64,000 nucleotides of DNA, from positions 3,315,501 through 3,379,500 of the forward strand of contig NZ_CP014327.1 of NCBI RefSeq assembly GCF_000812665.2. The letters run 5' to 3'. Positions within the stretch are counted from its first letter, which is position 1. Every line of letters begins with the position of its first letter. Under the pieces are notes generated by a model, which was not told the origin of the DNA, did not search any database, and saw nothing but the letters and a program-made list of their open reading frames with translations. The DNA comes from Falsihalocynthiibacter arcticus. Lineage in GTDB: Bacteria > Pseudomonadota > Alphaproteobacteria > Rhodobacterales > Rhodobacteraceae. Shown here piece after piece: positions 36,773-47,115 of the stretch. The translations under genes were made by a program, and so were the position numbers.

Positions 36773-37099
36773 ATGGCCATTGGGGCGATCTCGGCCATTG
36801 AGGCCGCAGGCAAGGTGGCGGGCAAGAATGTTATGATCCTTTCGATTGATGGTGGATGCGAAATCATCCAGCTGATCATCGACGGAAAGGTAGCGGCCTG
36901 TTGCGAGTGTAACCCACGATTTGGTCCAACAGCCTTTAACACGCCCGTCGCCTGTGCACAGGGGTCGGATATTCCGATGAAAATCATCAATCCCGATAAT
37001 GTTTATGACATTTCGAATGCTGCTGAACTGATCGACACGGCCTACTGGACGTCTGCCTCGGGCAATATCCAAATTACTTTTCGCCGTCCGCCGTTCTGA
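36773..37099 (+). pseudogene. 3' part of the split ribose-type binding-protein gene
   Basis: Encodes MAIGAISAIEAAGKVAG to the stop at 37099, the C-terminal third of the binding protein (ILSIDGGCEIIQLIIDGKVA, CCECNPRFGPTAF). It is in frame with the 5' part when the IS is removed, giving about 344 aa in total. It has no ribosome site of its own. The last dozen residues (SASGNIQITFRRPPF) do not look like a normal family ending, so another small lesion may be present near 37050. Confidence 0.85.
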
Positions 37100-37139
37100 G
37101 GTTTGCGACGAATTGCAATCAAAAATAGATTGGCAAAGA

Positions 37140-38763
37140 ATGAAAGAGACACCTCTTTTATCAATTGAAAACCTGCACAAAAGGTTTGGCGGCACGATCG
37201 CGCTAAATGGCGCATCCCTTCAGGTCGGCGCGGGTGAGGTTCATGCCCTAATTGGCCAAAATGGTGCCGGAAAATCGACCCTCATTAAGATCCTGACGGG
37301 CTATATTGGAAAAGACGAAGGGGACGTGCATTTCGCGGGTAAACCGTTTGAGGTGAATGCGCCCAAGGCGGCGCAGAACGCTGGAAACAGTACGATTTAT
37401 CAAGAAATTAATCTGGTGCCATCCCTTACCGTGACTGAAAATATATGCCTTGGGCGCGAGATGCGTCGCTACGGAGCCCTTGATTGGCCCGCAATGCACA
37501 AAGAGGCCGAGCGCTTATTGGCCCGTTTTTCAATGAAGGTTGATGTGCGGCGGCAGTTGTCGGATTTCAGCACGGCGTCACAACAAATGATCGCGATTGC
37601 GCGGGCGATTGGGTTTTCTGCCCAGTTGGTCATTATGGATGAACCGACCTCCTCCTTGGACGAACGCGAAGCGGCGGTGCTGTTTGATGTGATCCGGAAA
37701 CCTCAAAGCCGAGGGCGTCTCGGTTATCTTTGTGAGCCATAAACTCGACGAACTTTACGAGGTGTGTGACCGCGTGACGATCATGCGCGACGGTAAAACG
37801 ATCCGCGCCTGTAACTTGGATGAAATAGACAAACTTGAGCTTGTCTCCACAATGCCCGGTAAAGAAATAAGTCGCAGCAGCGGGCGGATTACAGCTTTTG
37901 ATAATGAGCACGCGCATTTGGCGGGAAACAAACTTCTGGAAGCGCAGGGCTTGAGTGATGGCCTTCACGTTCGCGACGTTAGTTTTTGCGTACGCAGTGG
38001 CGAAATCGTAGGATTTGCAGGCTTGCTTGGGGCAGGGCGCACCGAGACGGTCAAGCTAATTTTTGGCGCACATCCCCCTTCCGCAGGACACATGGAATTT
38101 GACGGCAAAAGCTTCGCCCCCAACTCGCCCGCCGAGGCCATTGCCGCGGGCATCGGGTTTTGCACCGAAGATCGCAAAATCGAAGGGATCGTGCCGGATT
38201 TAAGCATTGCCGAAAACATGATGCTTGCGCTCATGCCAAAGCTTGCGCGAGCGGGCATTGTGGATGAGAAAAAGAAGGCGCAAATCGTCGATGGGTTGAT
38301 CAAAAGCCTTGGGATCAAATGCGCAGGGCCACACCAAAAAATTCGCGAACTGTCGGGTGCGAACCCGCAAAAAGTTCTCCTTGGTCGCTGGTTGGCCATG
38401 TCGCCACGCCTCCTTATTCTCCATGAACCAACGCGCGGCATTGATGTCGGGGCGAAAGTGGAAATACAAAAGCTGCTGAATAGACTAGCAGACGATGGGC
38501 TGGCTGTGCTGATGATTTCTTCGGAATTAGAAGAGGTTACCGAAGGCGCCGACCGCGCTTACGTTTTGCGGGAAGGCCTGTCAGTGGCCGAGCTTACCAA
38601 CGGAGAAATCAATGAAGATCGCGTCCTCGCCGCGATGGCGCATGGCGCGTCCGAAAGGGCTGCGGCCAATGTCAGAACGCCAAATTTATGCCTTTCTGGA
38701 TCGCTATGCGACGCTGATTATTCTGGGATTTTTAATCCTTTTGAACATCGCGATCACGCCTAA
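37140..38763 (+). pseudogene. second ribose-type sugar ABC ATPase, frameshifted
   Basis: ATG 37140. Domain 1 is intact to Walker [15 protein letters not shown] near residue 35 and LVIMDEPTSSLDEREA near 163. At 37701-37702 a CC replaces a single C; dropping one C turns the break into VIRKLKAEGVSVIFVSHKLDELYEV, the normal D-loop/H-loop region. Domain 2 follows in the second frame (GLLGAGRTETVKL, LHEPTRGID). The signature LSGANPQKVLLGRWL has lost one of the glycines usual in LSGGNQQK. The second frame runs about 30 residues into the next gene. Not functional as read. Confidence 0.87.
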
Positions 38764-39414
38764 CTTCCTCTCGCTACAAACCTTAAACGTGAACCTGACA
38801 CAGGTTTGCACCATTGTAATCGTCGCCGTCGGGATGACGTTGGTGATCGCGACGGGCGGGATTGACCTTTCTGTTGGGTCACTCATGGCGATCTCTGGCG
38901 CGCTCGCGCCGATGATTTTCATGGGTACAATACTAGGAATTGAACCCGTATGGCTCGCGGTCACCGTGGCGATTATTATCTCGGTCGGGGTGGCAGGGTT
39001 GCTTGGCGCGTTTAACGGCTGGCTTGTTGCCAAATTCTGGCCGTTGGCGGCAACCAAAATGCTGCTGTGCTTTCGGGAGTGCCCGTGAGCCGTGTGAAAA
39101 TCGCGGTCTATACAATCAGTGGCCTTCTCTCTGGAATAGCGGGCCTCATTGTCATAGCCATCAATTCGGCATCAGATGCCAACCTCGTTGGAATGGGCAT
39201 GGAGCTTGACGCAATTGCCGCAGTTACCGTGGGCGGGACTCTCCTGAGTGGGGGCCGCGCGAGCATCTGGGGCACGTTGCTGGGCGTGATGACAATTCAA
39301 ATTGTGCGATACACACTACTTGCAAATGGCGTTCCGGATGCCGCGGCGATGGTGGTTAAAGCCGCGATTATTATTGCGGCTGTCTGGCTCCAAAGAAAGG
39401 CACGGACATCATGA
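38669..39414 (+). pseudogene. second-operon sugar ABC permease with internal deletion and frameshift
   Basis: Starts MSERQIYAFLDRY at 38669. The first 122 residues are normal RbsC-type sequence (ATGGIDLSVGSLMAISGA, FNGWLVAKF). At about 39034-39037 it jumps to ILAVGGNQNAAVLSGVPV in another frame and then continues normally to 39414. The paralogous permease at 39.4-40.4 kb has 73 residues between the same two points, so roughly 220 bases are missing plus a shift of frame. The deleted part contains the middle membrane helices. This is a true deletion and cannot be a base-calling error. Confidence 0.9.
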
Positions 39415-40398
39415 GAAACAAGTCAATTTTAGGCGGATTAATGAGAAATTACGGTGTTGTTTTGGCCCTTGCTGGGATTATCCTTTTCGGCTGGCTGCGT
39501 TATGATATTTTTCTGGGCACTTTCAATGTGATGAGCGTACCTACGGTATAACTCCATGTTTGCGTTGATTTCTTTGGGCATGTGCTTTGTCATTATGACG
39601 GGCGGCATTGACCTTTCGGTAGGGGCAACGGCCGCGATGTCGAGCGTCGTTGCCGCCCACGCCAGTCATTACGGTCTTATGCCGGGGCTTTTGGCGGGTT
39701 TTGGCGCGGGAGTAATCGTTGGGGTGATTAACGGGCTGATCGTGACGCGACTGCAAATTATGCCGTTCGTGGCGACACTTGCGACAATGCTGGCCGCAGG
39801 GGGTATGGCGCTTTTGCTGGCGGGAAATCAATCAATCCCCGCGTCCTATGCCACCAGTTTTACGTGGCTCGGACAGGGCAACATTCTTGGGTTTCCTGTG
39901 CCCGCCCTCATTGCCGTCCTCGCGTTTATTGCAGGATCATATGTGCTGAATTCCACCAGTGCAGGGCGCACCGTTTTGGCAATTGGTGGCAACGAAGATG
40001 CCGCACAACTCATGGGGCTTCCGGTCAACAAAATCCTGATGCTGACCTATGTCGCCTGTGGTGCTTTGGCGGGCCTCGCGGGGGTCATTTTGACAGCACA
40101 ATTCGGCGCGGGACAACCTATTGAGGGTAAGGGCTGGGAGCTTTTCGCAATCGCCGCCGTCGTTGTTGGGGGCACATTGCTCACCGGCGGCGCGGGTTTT
40201 GTTGGCGCAACGCTTGCGGGGGTTTTGTTGATGGGGGTTTTATTCACGATCCTGAATTTTAAAAACGGCAAAGGCTGGATTTCCCTTTTGGCCTATTGGC
40301 AGTCGGTTGTGCGGGGGCTTTTTCTCCTTGTCGTTATCATGTTGCAAGCGCGTTTGGCCCGAAAAAAGTCTGTCGGTGCCACGGCATCAGCGGCGTGA
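39411..40398 (+). pseudogene. second permease of the decayed operon, one extra base
   Basis: ATG 39411 overlaps the previous stop (ATGA). The first 44 residues (MRNKSILGGLMRNYGVVL to NVMSV) are followed by a stop at 39549. Removing one C of the CC at 39540-39541 gives NVMSVLRYNSMFALISLGM and joins the long frame that runs to 40398 (TGGIDLSVGATAAMSS, VLAIGGNEDAAQLMGLPV). The rest of the gene is intact, and an internal ATG at 39556 could start a truncated 280-aa product missing the first helix. A sequencing error is possible, but neighbouring genes carry unambiguous damage. Confidence 0.85.
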
Positions 40399-40411
40399 AA
40401 GGGCGACTTCA

Positions 40412-41469
40412 ATGGATCAGATAGACACGCGGTCATGCACATCGCCCCTACCAAAACTGGTAGGGGAATTTAACGGGGAACTTGTTCACGAAATCACTCT
40501 AACGGGGCCAGACGGATCGTCCTGCCGCATTTTTACATGGGGCGCCGTAATCGCGGATTTACGTGTCAGAATGCCAGACGGACGGCTGCAATCTGTTGTT
40601 CTTGGCTTCGAAAAATTTGAAGATTATCCGAAATATTCGCCCTATTTTGGGGCCGTTGTCGGAAGATACGCAAATCGTATTTCCGGCGGCGGGTTTACCC
40701 TCGACGGTCAACGCTACACACTCGATCAAAACGAAGGTCCTAACACCTGTTTGCATGGCGGCGCAGGAGGCTTCTCCCAACGGGTCTGGACAATTGACGC
40801 GTACAACAAAGAGAGCGTTACACTGAGTCTCCACTCGCCTGATGGCGATCAAGGCTTCCCCGGAGCGCTGGACGTAAAATGCACATATACTTTATCAGAA
40901 TCCACTATTTTATAGTTTGAATTCAATGCCGTATCGACACAGAGTACTATTGTGAACCTATCCCAGCATAGCCATTTCAACCTCGACGGTTCCGATAGTA
41001 TTTCGGATCATCGCCTCACTGTTTTTGCCAATCGAATGACACCAGTTGACGGTGCTCTGATCCCATCTGGAGAGGTACTGGATGTTCAAGGAACGGCTTT
41101 TGATTTTAAACGCCAAGGCCGGTCAACGTGCCACGATACCCGATTGATTTAGACCATAATTTCATCCTCACACGATCAGATAACCTCCCCAGAAAACAGA
41201 AGGCGTTGGCTGCGATCCTTGAAACTCAAAAAACGGGCCTGAAAATGCTAATCCACACCACAAAACCTGGGTTGCAGGTCTATGACGGACATCAACTCAA
41301 TGTGCCTATTGTCGGCCTCAACGGGCAAAAATATGGGCCGCGTTCGGGTATTTGCCTTGAGCCACAATTCTTTCCAGACAGCCCAAATCAACCCGCGTTC
41401 CCATCGGCCCAACTTGCTGCAGGGGAGATTTACGCGCATTCCATTGAGTACCGCTTTAGTTGTATCTGA
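40412..41469 (+). pseudogene. aldose 1-epimerase (GalM-like) gene with nonsense codon and frameshift
   Basis: ATG 40412. Galactose-mutarotase fold residues are recognisable: VVGRYANRISGGGFTLDG, NTCLHGGAGGFSQRVW, then an in-frame TAG at 40913-40915. The same frame continues with FEFNAVSTQSTIVNLSQHSHFNLDG, which contains the expected active-site His region. A second break near 41110-41135 shifts to PIDLDHNFILTR, and the end resembles YGPRSGICLEPQFFPDSPNQP of intact enzymes. The gene would have interconverted sugar anomers for the adjacent transporter. Two independent lesions make it a clear pseudogene. Confidence 0.9.
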
Positions 41470-41569
41470 GTGGCGGTAGGAATTGCCGGTGTCCGTCCTG
41501 TGATGAACATCACTTTACTGATTAAATACAGCGCATTGCGGCGCGACCTTAATCCAATTTCACAACAAA

Positions 41570-41600
41570 AAAGCAGGCCCCGTTTTGCGAGGCCTGCTTT
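41570..41600. terminator. bidirectional intrinsic terminator
   Basis: Perfect 10-bp arms AAAGCAGGCC (41570-41579) and GGCCTGCTTT (41591-41600), with an A tract before and T-rich bases after. It sits between the decayed epimerase gene and the convergent sulfatase gene and can end transcription from both sides. Confidence 0.85.
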
Positions 41601-41623
41601 CGTATTGGTTAGAAAAAAGTGGT

Positions 41624-43162
41624 CTATTGGTTGCCAGGTGATCCCGATGTAACCGCTTCCATCACGCGATCAAGATTGAACGAACCTGGTTTTTGGCGTG
41701 GAGGATACTCAGCAAAGCTTTGCAGCCATTCGCCAACATAGGCTGCTGCTGGGGCAATAATATACATATGCTCAATCCACCAACGCTGGTAGCCCATTGC
41801 GTCCTCAGATTCAGCACGCTCAAACGGATCCATGCGAAGGTTGGTAATCGAAGGTGCCCGAAGCACTTCAAACGGGGATGTCCAAACTTTAAATCCTTCT
41901 GCATTTTGACGTAGGAAAGTGATTTTCCAGTTGTTGTAGCGCAGGGCAGCAACCGAACCATCGTCTGTCCAGTAGAGGAAGTTATCGCGTGGCCATTCGC
42001 CTTCGCCCTGTAGAGCAGGCATCAAGTTATACCCATCAATATGGACGTTATATTCGCGGCCAATGGCTTGAACGCCGCCCCCAAGAAGGTCTTCTACAAT
42101 GGTTGGTTTTCCTGCTGCCGCGAGGATCGTTGGCAACATATCTTCGTGGGCAACGATATCGTTAATCACAGTGCCGGGTTCAATAACGCCAGGCCAGCGG
42201 ATCACAGTTGGGACGCGATAGCCACCTTCCCATTGTGTGTTTTTCTCGCCTTTGAACATTGTTGTGCCGCCATCGGGCCACGTGAATGTTTCGGCGCCAT
42301 TGTCGGTGGAATACATCACGATTGTATTGTCGGCGATGCCGAGTTCATCAACCTTATCAAGAAGTTCGCCAACCATTCCGTCATGCTCAACCATACCGTC
42401 GGCATAAACACCAAGTCCGGTTACTCCTTGGGATTCCTCCTTGAGGTGGGTAAAAATATGCATGCGTGTCGCGTTCCACCACAAGAAGAACGGCTTATCC
42501 TGCGCAACGGCGCGGTCCATAAAGTCGATCGCAGCGGCAGTGATTTCCTCGTCCACGGTCTCCATACGTTTCTTAGAGAGCGGGCCCGTATCTTCGATTG
42601 TGCCATCCGCAGAGGATTTAATAACGCCGCGTGGGCCAAATTTTTCCCTAAATTCTGGGTTCGTTGGATAGTCTGCATTCTCGGGCTCTTCTTCGGCATT
42701 CAAATGGTAAAGGTTACCAAAGAATTCATCAAAGCCATTGTTGGTCGGTAGCATTTCATCGCGGTCGCCGAGGTGGTTTTTACCGAATTGACCGGTCATG
42801 TACCCCAATGGTTTAAGCAGACCCGCGATGGTTGGGTCTTCGATTTTCATACCTTCAGGGGAGCCGGGAAGGCCAACCTTTGTCAGACCTGTCCGCATTG
42901 GAGACTGGCCAGTGATGAAGGCCGCCCGCCCCGCGGTACAGCTTTGTTGACCGTACCAATCGGTGAACAAAGCGCCTTCAGACGCAATCCGGTCAATATT
43001 AGGCGTGCGATAGCCCATCATGCCATTATTATAGGCGCTGATGTTGAACTGACCAATGTCGTCACCCCAGATAACGAGGATATTTGGCTTCTCTTGCGCG
43101 TGCGCAGCGAGGCTGGCCAAGGCGAAGATACTCGCCGAAAATAAGATTTTCACGGATTTCAT
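41624..43162 (-). CDS. secreted arylsulfatase with C-T-A-G-R active-site motif
   Basis: A 512-aa sulfatase with signal peptide (to about AAHAQ). Metal-binding IWGDDIG lies near residue 33. The active-site cysteine that becomes formylglycine is in QQSCTAGRAAFITGQ (near 75). Further family residues are GKNHLGDRDE, THLKEE and YSTDNGAE. The maturation motif is normally C-x-P-x-R; here the third position is Ala. Closely similar arylsulfatases with this variant exist. It hydrolyses sulfate esters in the periplasm. No formylglycine-generating enzyme gene is in the window. It is downstream of the creatine importer genes on the same strand, but 200 bases away. Confidence 0.92.
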   Translation of the reverse strand: MKSVKILFSASIFALASLAAHAQEKPNILVIWGDDIGQFNISAYNNGMMGYRTPNIDRIASEGALFTDWYGQQSCTAGRAAFITGQSPMRTGLTKVGLPGSPEGMKIEDPTIAGLLKPLGYMTGQFGKNHLGDRDEMLPTNNGFDEFFGNLYHLNAEEEPENADYPTNPEFREKFGPRGVIKSSADGTIEDTGPLSKKRMETVDEEITAAAIDFMDRAVAQDKPFFLWWNATRMHIFTHLKEESQGVTGLGVYADGMVEHDGMVGELLDKVDELGIADNTIVMYSTDNGAETFTWPDGGTTMFKGEKNTQWEGGYRVPTVIRWPGVIEPGTVINDIVAHEDMLPTILAAAGKPTIVEDLLGGGVQAIGREYNVHIDGYNLMPALQGEGEWPRDNFLYWTDDGSVAALRYNNWKITFLRQNAEGFKVWTSPFEVLRAPSITNLRMDPFERAESEDAMGYQRWWIEHMYIIAPAAAYVGEWLQSFAEYPPRQKPGSFNLDRVMEAVTSGSPGNQ

Positions 43163-43365
43163 CCTATTGGTTCCCTATATTTAAAAAGTACTGAATGTTT
43201 TCTGGCGTGTCGAAAACTTAGAATACCAAGACAATATCCGAAGTCTTTGGTTCGCGCAATAATGCGGAATCCAAAATGCAAAATAACTTCTTTAAAATTT
43301 TGACTGTACGATTTTCTTGGCTCTGGCTTGCGCCAGAACCAACCGTTTCAATAGGTAACAGGAAT

Positions 43366-44262
43366 TTAGCCAGGTGACATCCCGCGCAAGCGTTCAGAGC
43401 GGCGACGCAAAAGTTCCAACGTGGCGAGGAGCAAGACCGAAAGGAAAACCAATATGGTCGCGACCGCTAGAATTGTCGGGCTCACTTGCTCGCGCAAGCC
43501 GATAAACATCTGCCATGGCAGCGTTTTCTGATTGGCCGACCCCACGAACAAGACCACGACCACCTCGTCAAAGGAGGTAATAAAAGCAAAAAGCGCACCC
43601 GAAATCACACCGGGTAAAATCAGAGGCATTTGCACCTTAAAGAAGGAGCGCACGGGCGAGGCCCCCATGCTTGCCGCGGCCTGAGTGAGGGAGCGGTCAA
43701 AGCCCACAAGCGTGGCGGTAACAGTGATAATGACAAAGGGAATACCAAGCGCCGCATGCGCCAAGACGACTCCGACATAGGTCCCCGTGAGGGTGATTGG
43801 GATCTCAAGCTTGCCGTAGAAAGGGATCGGAATATAGGGGTTGGAATAGAAGAAATACATCCCCGTCGCCGAGATAATCAACGGCACAATCATCGGTGAA
43901 ATCAGGATCGCCATGATAGAGCGGCGAAACGGCACGTGGGTTTGCGACAGGCCAATCGCGGCAATCGTTCCCAAGGTCACAGAGATGATTGTGGCAACCG
44001 GCGCGATCTGGAGGGAGTTCTTCATAGCCAATTGCCAATCGGAACTGTTGAAGAAGTCTTTGTAGTGTTTGAGCGAGAACCCCTCAGGGTTCAGCGCCAG
44101 CATTTCCGGCGTGAAGGTAAAGAAGTCTTCGGCATTAAAGCTCAGCGGAATAATCACGATAATTGGCGCGATCAGAAAGAAGAAGATCAGCCCGCAGATG
44201 ACGCGAAAACTATAGAACCATGCGCGTTGAACGGGCGAGGCATAGGGTGGAAGTGAAGACAT
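43366..44262 (-). CDS. polyamine-type ABC transporter permease (PotC-like)
   Basis: A 298-aa permease with six membrane segments and the EAA-type loop LTQAAASMGASPVRSFFKVQMPLILPG (about residues 194-220). The N-terminus before the first helix (residues 16-38) is short. It lies 2 bases after the partner permease gene and is the last gene of the creatinase-potADBC-like unit. Sequence type is that of spermidine/putrescine systems, but many members carry other amines or small cations. Confidence 0.92.
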   Translation of the reverse strand: MSSLPPYASPVQRAWFYSFRVICGLIFFFLIAPIIVIIPLSFNAEDFFTFTPEMLALNPEGFSLKHYKDFFNSSDWQLAMKNSLQIAPVATIISVTLGTIAAIGLSQTHVPFRRSIMAILISPMIVPLIISATGMYFFYSNPYIPIPFYGKLEIPITLTGTYVGVVLAHAALGIPFVIITVTATLVGFDRSLTQAAASMGASPVRSFFKVQMPLILPGVISGALFAFITSFDEVVVVLFVGSANQKTLPWQMFIGLREQVSPTILAVATILVFLSVLLLATLELLRRRSERLRGMSPG

Positions 44263-44264
44263 TT

Positions 44265-45818
44265 TTAGCCCCCCAATTTAACGTTATCAATACCAACCAA
44301 GCGATCATAAACCCAATATAAGATGAGTACGATGACCAGTAGGATCGAGCCCAGAGCGGCGGCGAGGCCCCAATTCAGTGAGCTTGAGATATGGTAGGCA
44401 ATCCGGTTTGAGATGAAGACACCTTTGGTGCCGCCGACGAGTTCGGGCGTAATGTAATAGCCGATGGACAAGATAAAGACCAAGATCGATCCCGCGCCAA
44501 TCCCTGGGAGAGATTGAGGGAAATAGACCCGCCAGAAGGCTGTCCAATCGTTCGCACCGAGGGATTTCGCGGCCCTCAAATAGCTTGGTGGGATGGTTTT
44601 CATCACCGAATACAGGGGCAGCACCATGAAAGGCAAAAGAATATGCGTCATGGCAATGGTCGTGCCCGTGGCGTTTTGGATCAGTTGTAATCGGTCAAGA
44701 TCGCCCACAAGGCCAATCCAAACCAGCAGATCATTGATCACGCCTTGTTCTTGCAACAACACCTTCCAAGCGGAGGTCCGCACCAAAAGCGAGGTCCAGA
44801 ATGGCAGCAAAACCAAGATCATCAGCACGTTCGCGGAACGGTTGGGCAAGTTGGCCATGAGCCAAGCCACTGGATAGCCCAGCATAATACAGGTGGCGGT
44901 AATCGTTACCGACAGTACAATCGTGCGCCACAACAGCCGCAAATAAATCCGTTGGCTTTCTGGTCGCGCTTCGATCCCGTCAGGACCTCTCAACATGTCA
45001 ACGGCGTTCAGGAAATACCCATCGGTCAGCGGACCCGCGAAGGTTTTAATCACCGTCCATGTGGTTGGATCGAGCCAATCGGCCTTTACGGCGCCGAATT
45101 GCTCGCGCAGGGAGACGGTCTCAAAACCAGACACGTCCACGGCGGGCATCGAAGGCGCCACGGCCCCCGAGGCGAAATCATTGTAAAGTGCTGTGTAAAC
45201 AATCGGGCTGAGTTTTTTCGTAGCAGGATCGGCGTCTTTCACGTCTTCGATCATTTCGGCCCAACCCTCATAGGCGCTGGCGGTGAGGGGCAGGGCTTTA
45301 CGGTTGTCTTTTTCTGCCATCCATGTGGCCCACATCGCAGGGTCGCCATAGGCGGCGTCCGCTTCGGTGAACTGGGTGCCGTAAATTGTGGTGTCAAACT
45401 TGCTGATGCTACGCCCCGTAGAGCGGAACAGCGAGGACATGCCACTGGCTTCATAATTCAAACGTGAGCCAAGGCGCGTGTGCAATTTGTTCTCTTCGGC
45501 GAGGACAAAATCGGTGTAAAAGGCTGCGTAAATTTCATCTGGAGGGAGGGTTTCGCCATCAGGCTCCCAGTTGCGCATGGCGCGCACGGTGCGCGGGATG
45601 GTTTCCATCACAATGCTGTTTTCCACAGAGCGGAACAACATATCGCCAATCGGGGCGACAAAACTGACGAGGATGAACAAAAGCAGCGGGGCAATCAGAG
45701 CCAGCGCGCGGAGCTTTTGCCGCCGTAGGGCGCGGTTCAGGCTTTGCTTTAATGGAGTGCCGTCGGCAGCCAATACGGGTTTCGAAGCGTCTTGGTCATC
45801 GGTCATTGTTTGCGTCAT
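44265..45818 (-). CDS. polyamine-type ABC transporter permease (PotB-like) with a large periplasmic insertion
   Basis: A 517-aa permease, far longer than the usual 280-300 aa. A first membrane helix (ALALIAPLLLFILVSFVAPIG, about 38-58) is followed by some 240 polar residues, probably periplasmic, before the other helices start near 300 (IVLSVTITATCIMLGYPVAWL). The EAA loop LRAAKSLGANDWTAFWRVYFPQ lies near 425. The insertion resembles no domain I know and may help dock the binding protein. ATG 45818 follows ACAGGAC. A hairpin separates it from the binding-protein gene upstream. Confidence 0.9.
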   Translation of the reverse strand: MTQTMTDDQDASKPVLAADGTPLKQSLNRALRRQKLRALALIAPLLLFILVSFVAPIGDMLFRSVENSIVMETIPRTVRAMRNWEPDGETLPPDEIYAAFYTDFVLAEENKLHTRLGSRLNYEASGMSSLFRSTGRSISKFDTTIYGTQFTEADAAYGDPAMWATWMAEKDNRKALPLTASAYEGWAEMIEDVKDADPATKKLSPIVYTALYNDFASGAVAPSMPAVDVSGFETVSLREQFGAVKADWLDPTTWTVIKTFAGPLTDGYFLNAVDMLRGPDGIEARPESQRIYLRLLWRTIVLSVTITATCIMLGYPVAWLMANLPNRSANVLMILVLLPFWTSLLVRTSAWKVLLQEQGVINDLLVWIGLVGDLDRLQLIQNATGTTIAMTHILLPFMVLPLYSVMKTIPPSYLRAAKSLGANDWTAFWRVYFPQSLPGIGAGSILVFILSIGYYITPELVGGTKGVFISNRIAYHISSSLNWGLAAALGSILLVIVLILYWVYDRLVGIDNVKLGG

Positions 45819-45852
45819 GTCCTGTCCCGTGGTTGTTTTTCTTGGGTCGGGA

Positions 45853-45878
45853 TGCGCAGGGACCTAGGCCCCTGCGCA
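45853..45878 (-). terminator. intercistronic hairpin after the PotD-like gene
   Basis: Perfect 9-bp arms TGCGCAGGG (45853-45861) and CCCTGCGCA (45870-45878), 34 bases after the binding-protein stop and followed on the minus strand by T-rich bases. Likely partial terminator or stabiliser. Confidence 0.65.
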
Positions 45879-45911
45879 AGTTGTTTTATCTAGTTATATC
45901 AAACGGATAGC

Positions 45912-47045
45912 TTATTGAGCCAACCAGTTTTGGAACTTGATATCAACTTCATCGTTGTTGTCTGCCCACCATTCGATGTTGTTCACCAAATAGTTGGTTT
46001 GGTTTGCTGGGTTGGTCGGCATGTGCTGACCCATATCGATACCCAACGTGGCGTGATCCCCAACCAAAGGCTGCGAAGACGCACGTGCTGGACCGTAAGA
46101 GATATACGCGGCCTGATCTGCGAGACGCTGTGTGTCTGTGGCAAATTTCAGGAAGTGCATCGTACGGTTCAAGCGTTTTTCGTCCAAGCCAGCTGGAACA
46201 ACCCAACCGTCAAAGTCAAACACTTGCCAATCCCAAAGCATGGAAACTGGCTGCTTTTGCTCTTCGATAACCGAGAACAGGCGACCGTTATATGTGGAAC
46301 CAATTACAACTTCGGCATCTGCCAAAAGTTGTGGTGTTTCCGCACCCGCAGACCACCAAACAACATCGCCTTTGATGGTATCAAGTTTGGCCAATGCCCG
46401 CTCAACGCCGCCGTCCGAAGACAGAACTGTATAGAGGTCTTCTTTTGCAACGCCGTCACAAATCAAAGCCCATTCGAGGTTTTTCTTAGGACGTTTTTCC
46501 AAAGCACGTTTGCCTGGGAAAGTTTCGGTATCGAAAATCGCGCAAAGGCTGTCTGGTGTTGCGCCATTCCATTCGGCGACATCATTGCGATAGCCAAATG
46601 TTGTCGAAAACACGATTTGCGGAATGAAGCATTCGTTGATCAAGCTTGGACCAAAGTCTTCTGTTGGTGTAGAGCCATCATCGCCCGCCGCAAGGGAAGC
46701 GTCGGCATCGATTTCAATGGCCAAACCCTCGTCGCACGCACGTTGTGAGTCAGGGCCTTCCGCATCAATCAGGTCATACGCGCTGTTGCCAGCTTCGGCA
46801 CCCGCACGCATTTTCGCGATCGATTCATTGGAGCTTTCGTCATAAACGACAGTGATACCAGTTAACGCTGCATAAGGATCGGAATAGGCAGCGATTTGGG
46901 ATGCTTGATATGCGCCGCCCCATGACATGATGGTCATGCTGTCAGAACAGTTTTCACAGGCAGGTAGGTCCGCAGCAAAAACCGTTGTTGCGGCTAGAGG
47001 CGACATCACAAGGGCCGTGGCCCCAAACAAATGTCTAAGTTTCAT
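45912..47045 (-). CDS. polyamine-type ABC substrate-binding protein (PotD-like)
   Basis: A 377-aa periplasmic protein with signal peptide to about TTVFA before ADLPACENCSD. Fold markers are MTIMSWGGAYQASQ, VVYDESSNESIAKMRAG and WVVPAGLDEKR, typical of family 1/8 polyamine-type binding proteins. Two cysteines in ACENC could form a disulfide at the mature N-terminus. Between the ATPase and permease genes in a run headed by creatinase, so creatine or a related guanidino compound is the most likely ligand (inference). Confidence 0.9.
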   Translation of the reverse strand: MKLRHLFGATALVMSPLAATTVFAADLPACENCSDSMTIMSWGGAYQASQIAAYSDPYAALTGITVVYDESSNESIAKMRAGAEAGNSAYDLIDAEGPDSQRACDEGLAIEIDADASLAAGDDGSTPTEDFGPSLINECFIPQIVFSTTFGYRNDVAEWNGATPDSLCAIFDTETFPGKRALEKRPKKNLEWALICDGVAKEDLYTVLSSDGGVERALAKLDTIKGDVVWWSAGAETPQLLADAEVVIGSTYNGRLFSVIEEQKQPVSMLWDWQVFDFDGWVVPAGLDEKRLNRTMHFLKFATDTQRLADQAAYISYGPARASSQPLVGDHATLGIDMGQHMPTNPANQTNYLVNNIEWWADNNDEVDIKFQNWLAQ

Positions 47046-47115
47046 AGTACTCTCCTAGTTGGTCTTTTTTTATCGTTTTTCCGACAGCCCCGAGCGCGAT
47101 GGCTGTAAGATATCT

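Noticed and set aside
21040-43162. Functional link between the sulfotransferase and the arylsulfatase
   Set aside because: They are 20 kb apart in unrelated contexts; the shared word sulfate is not evidence.
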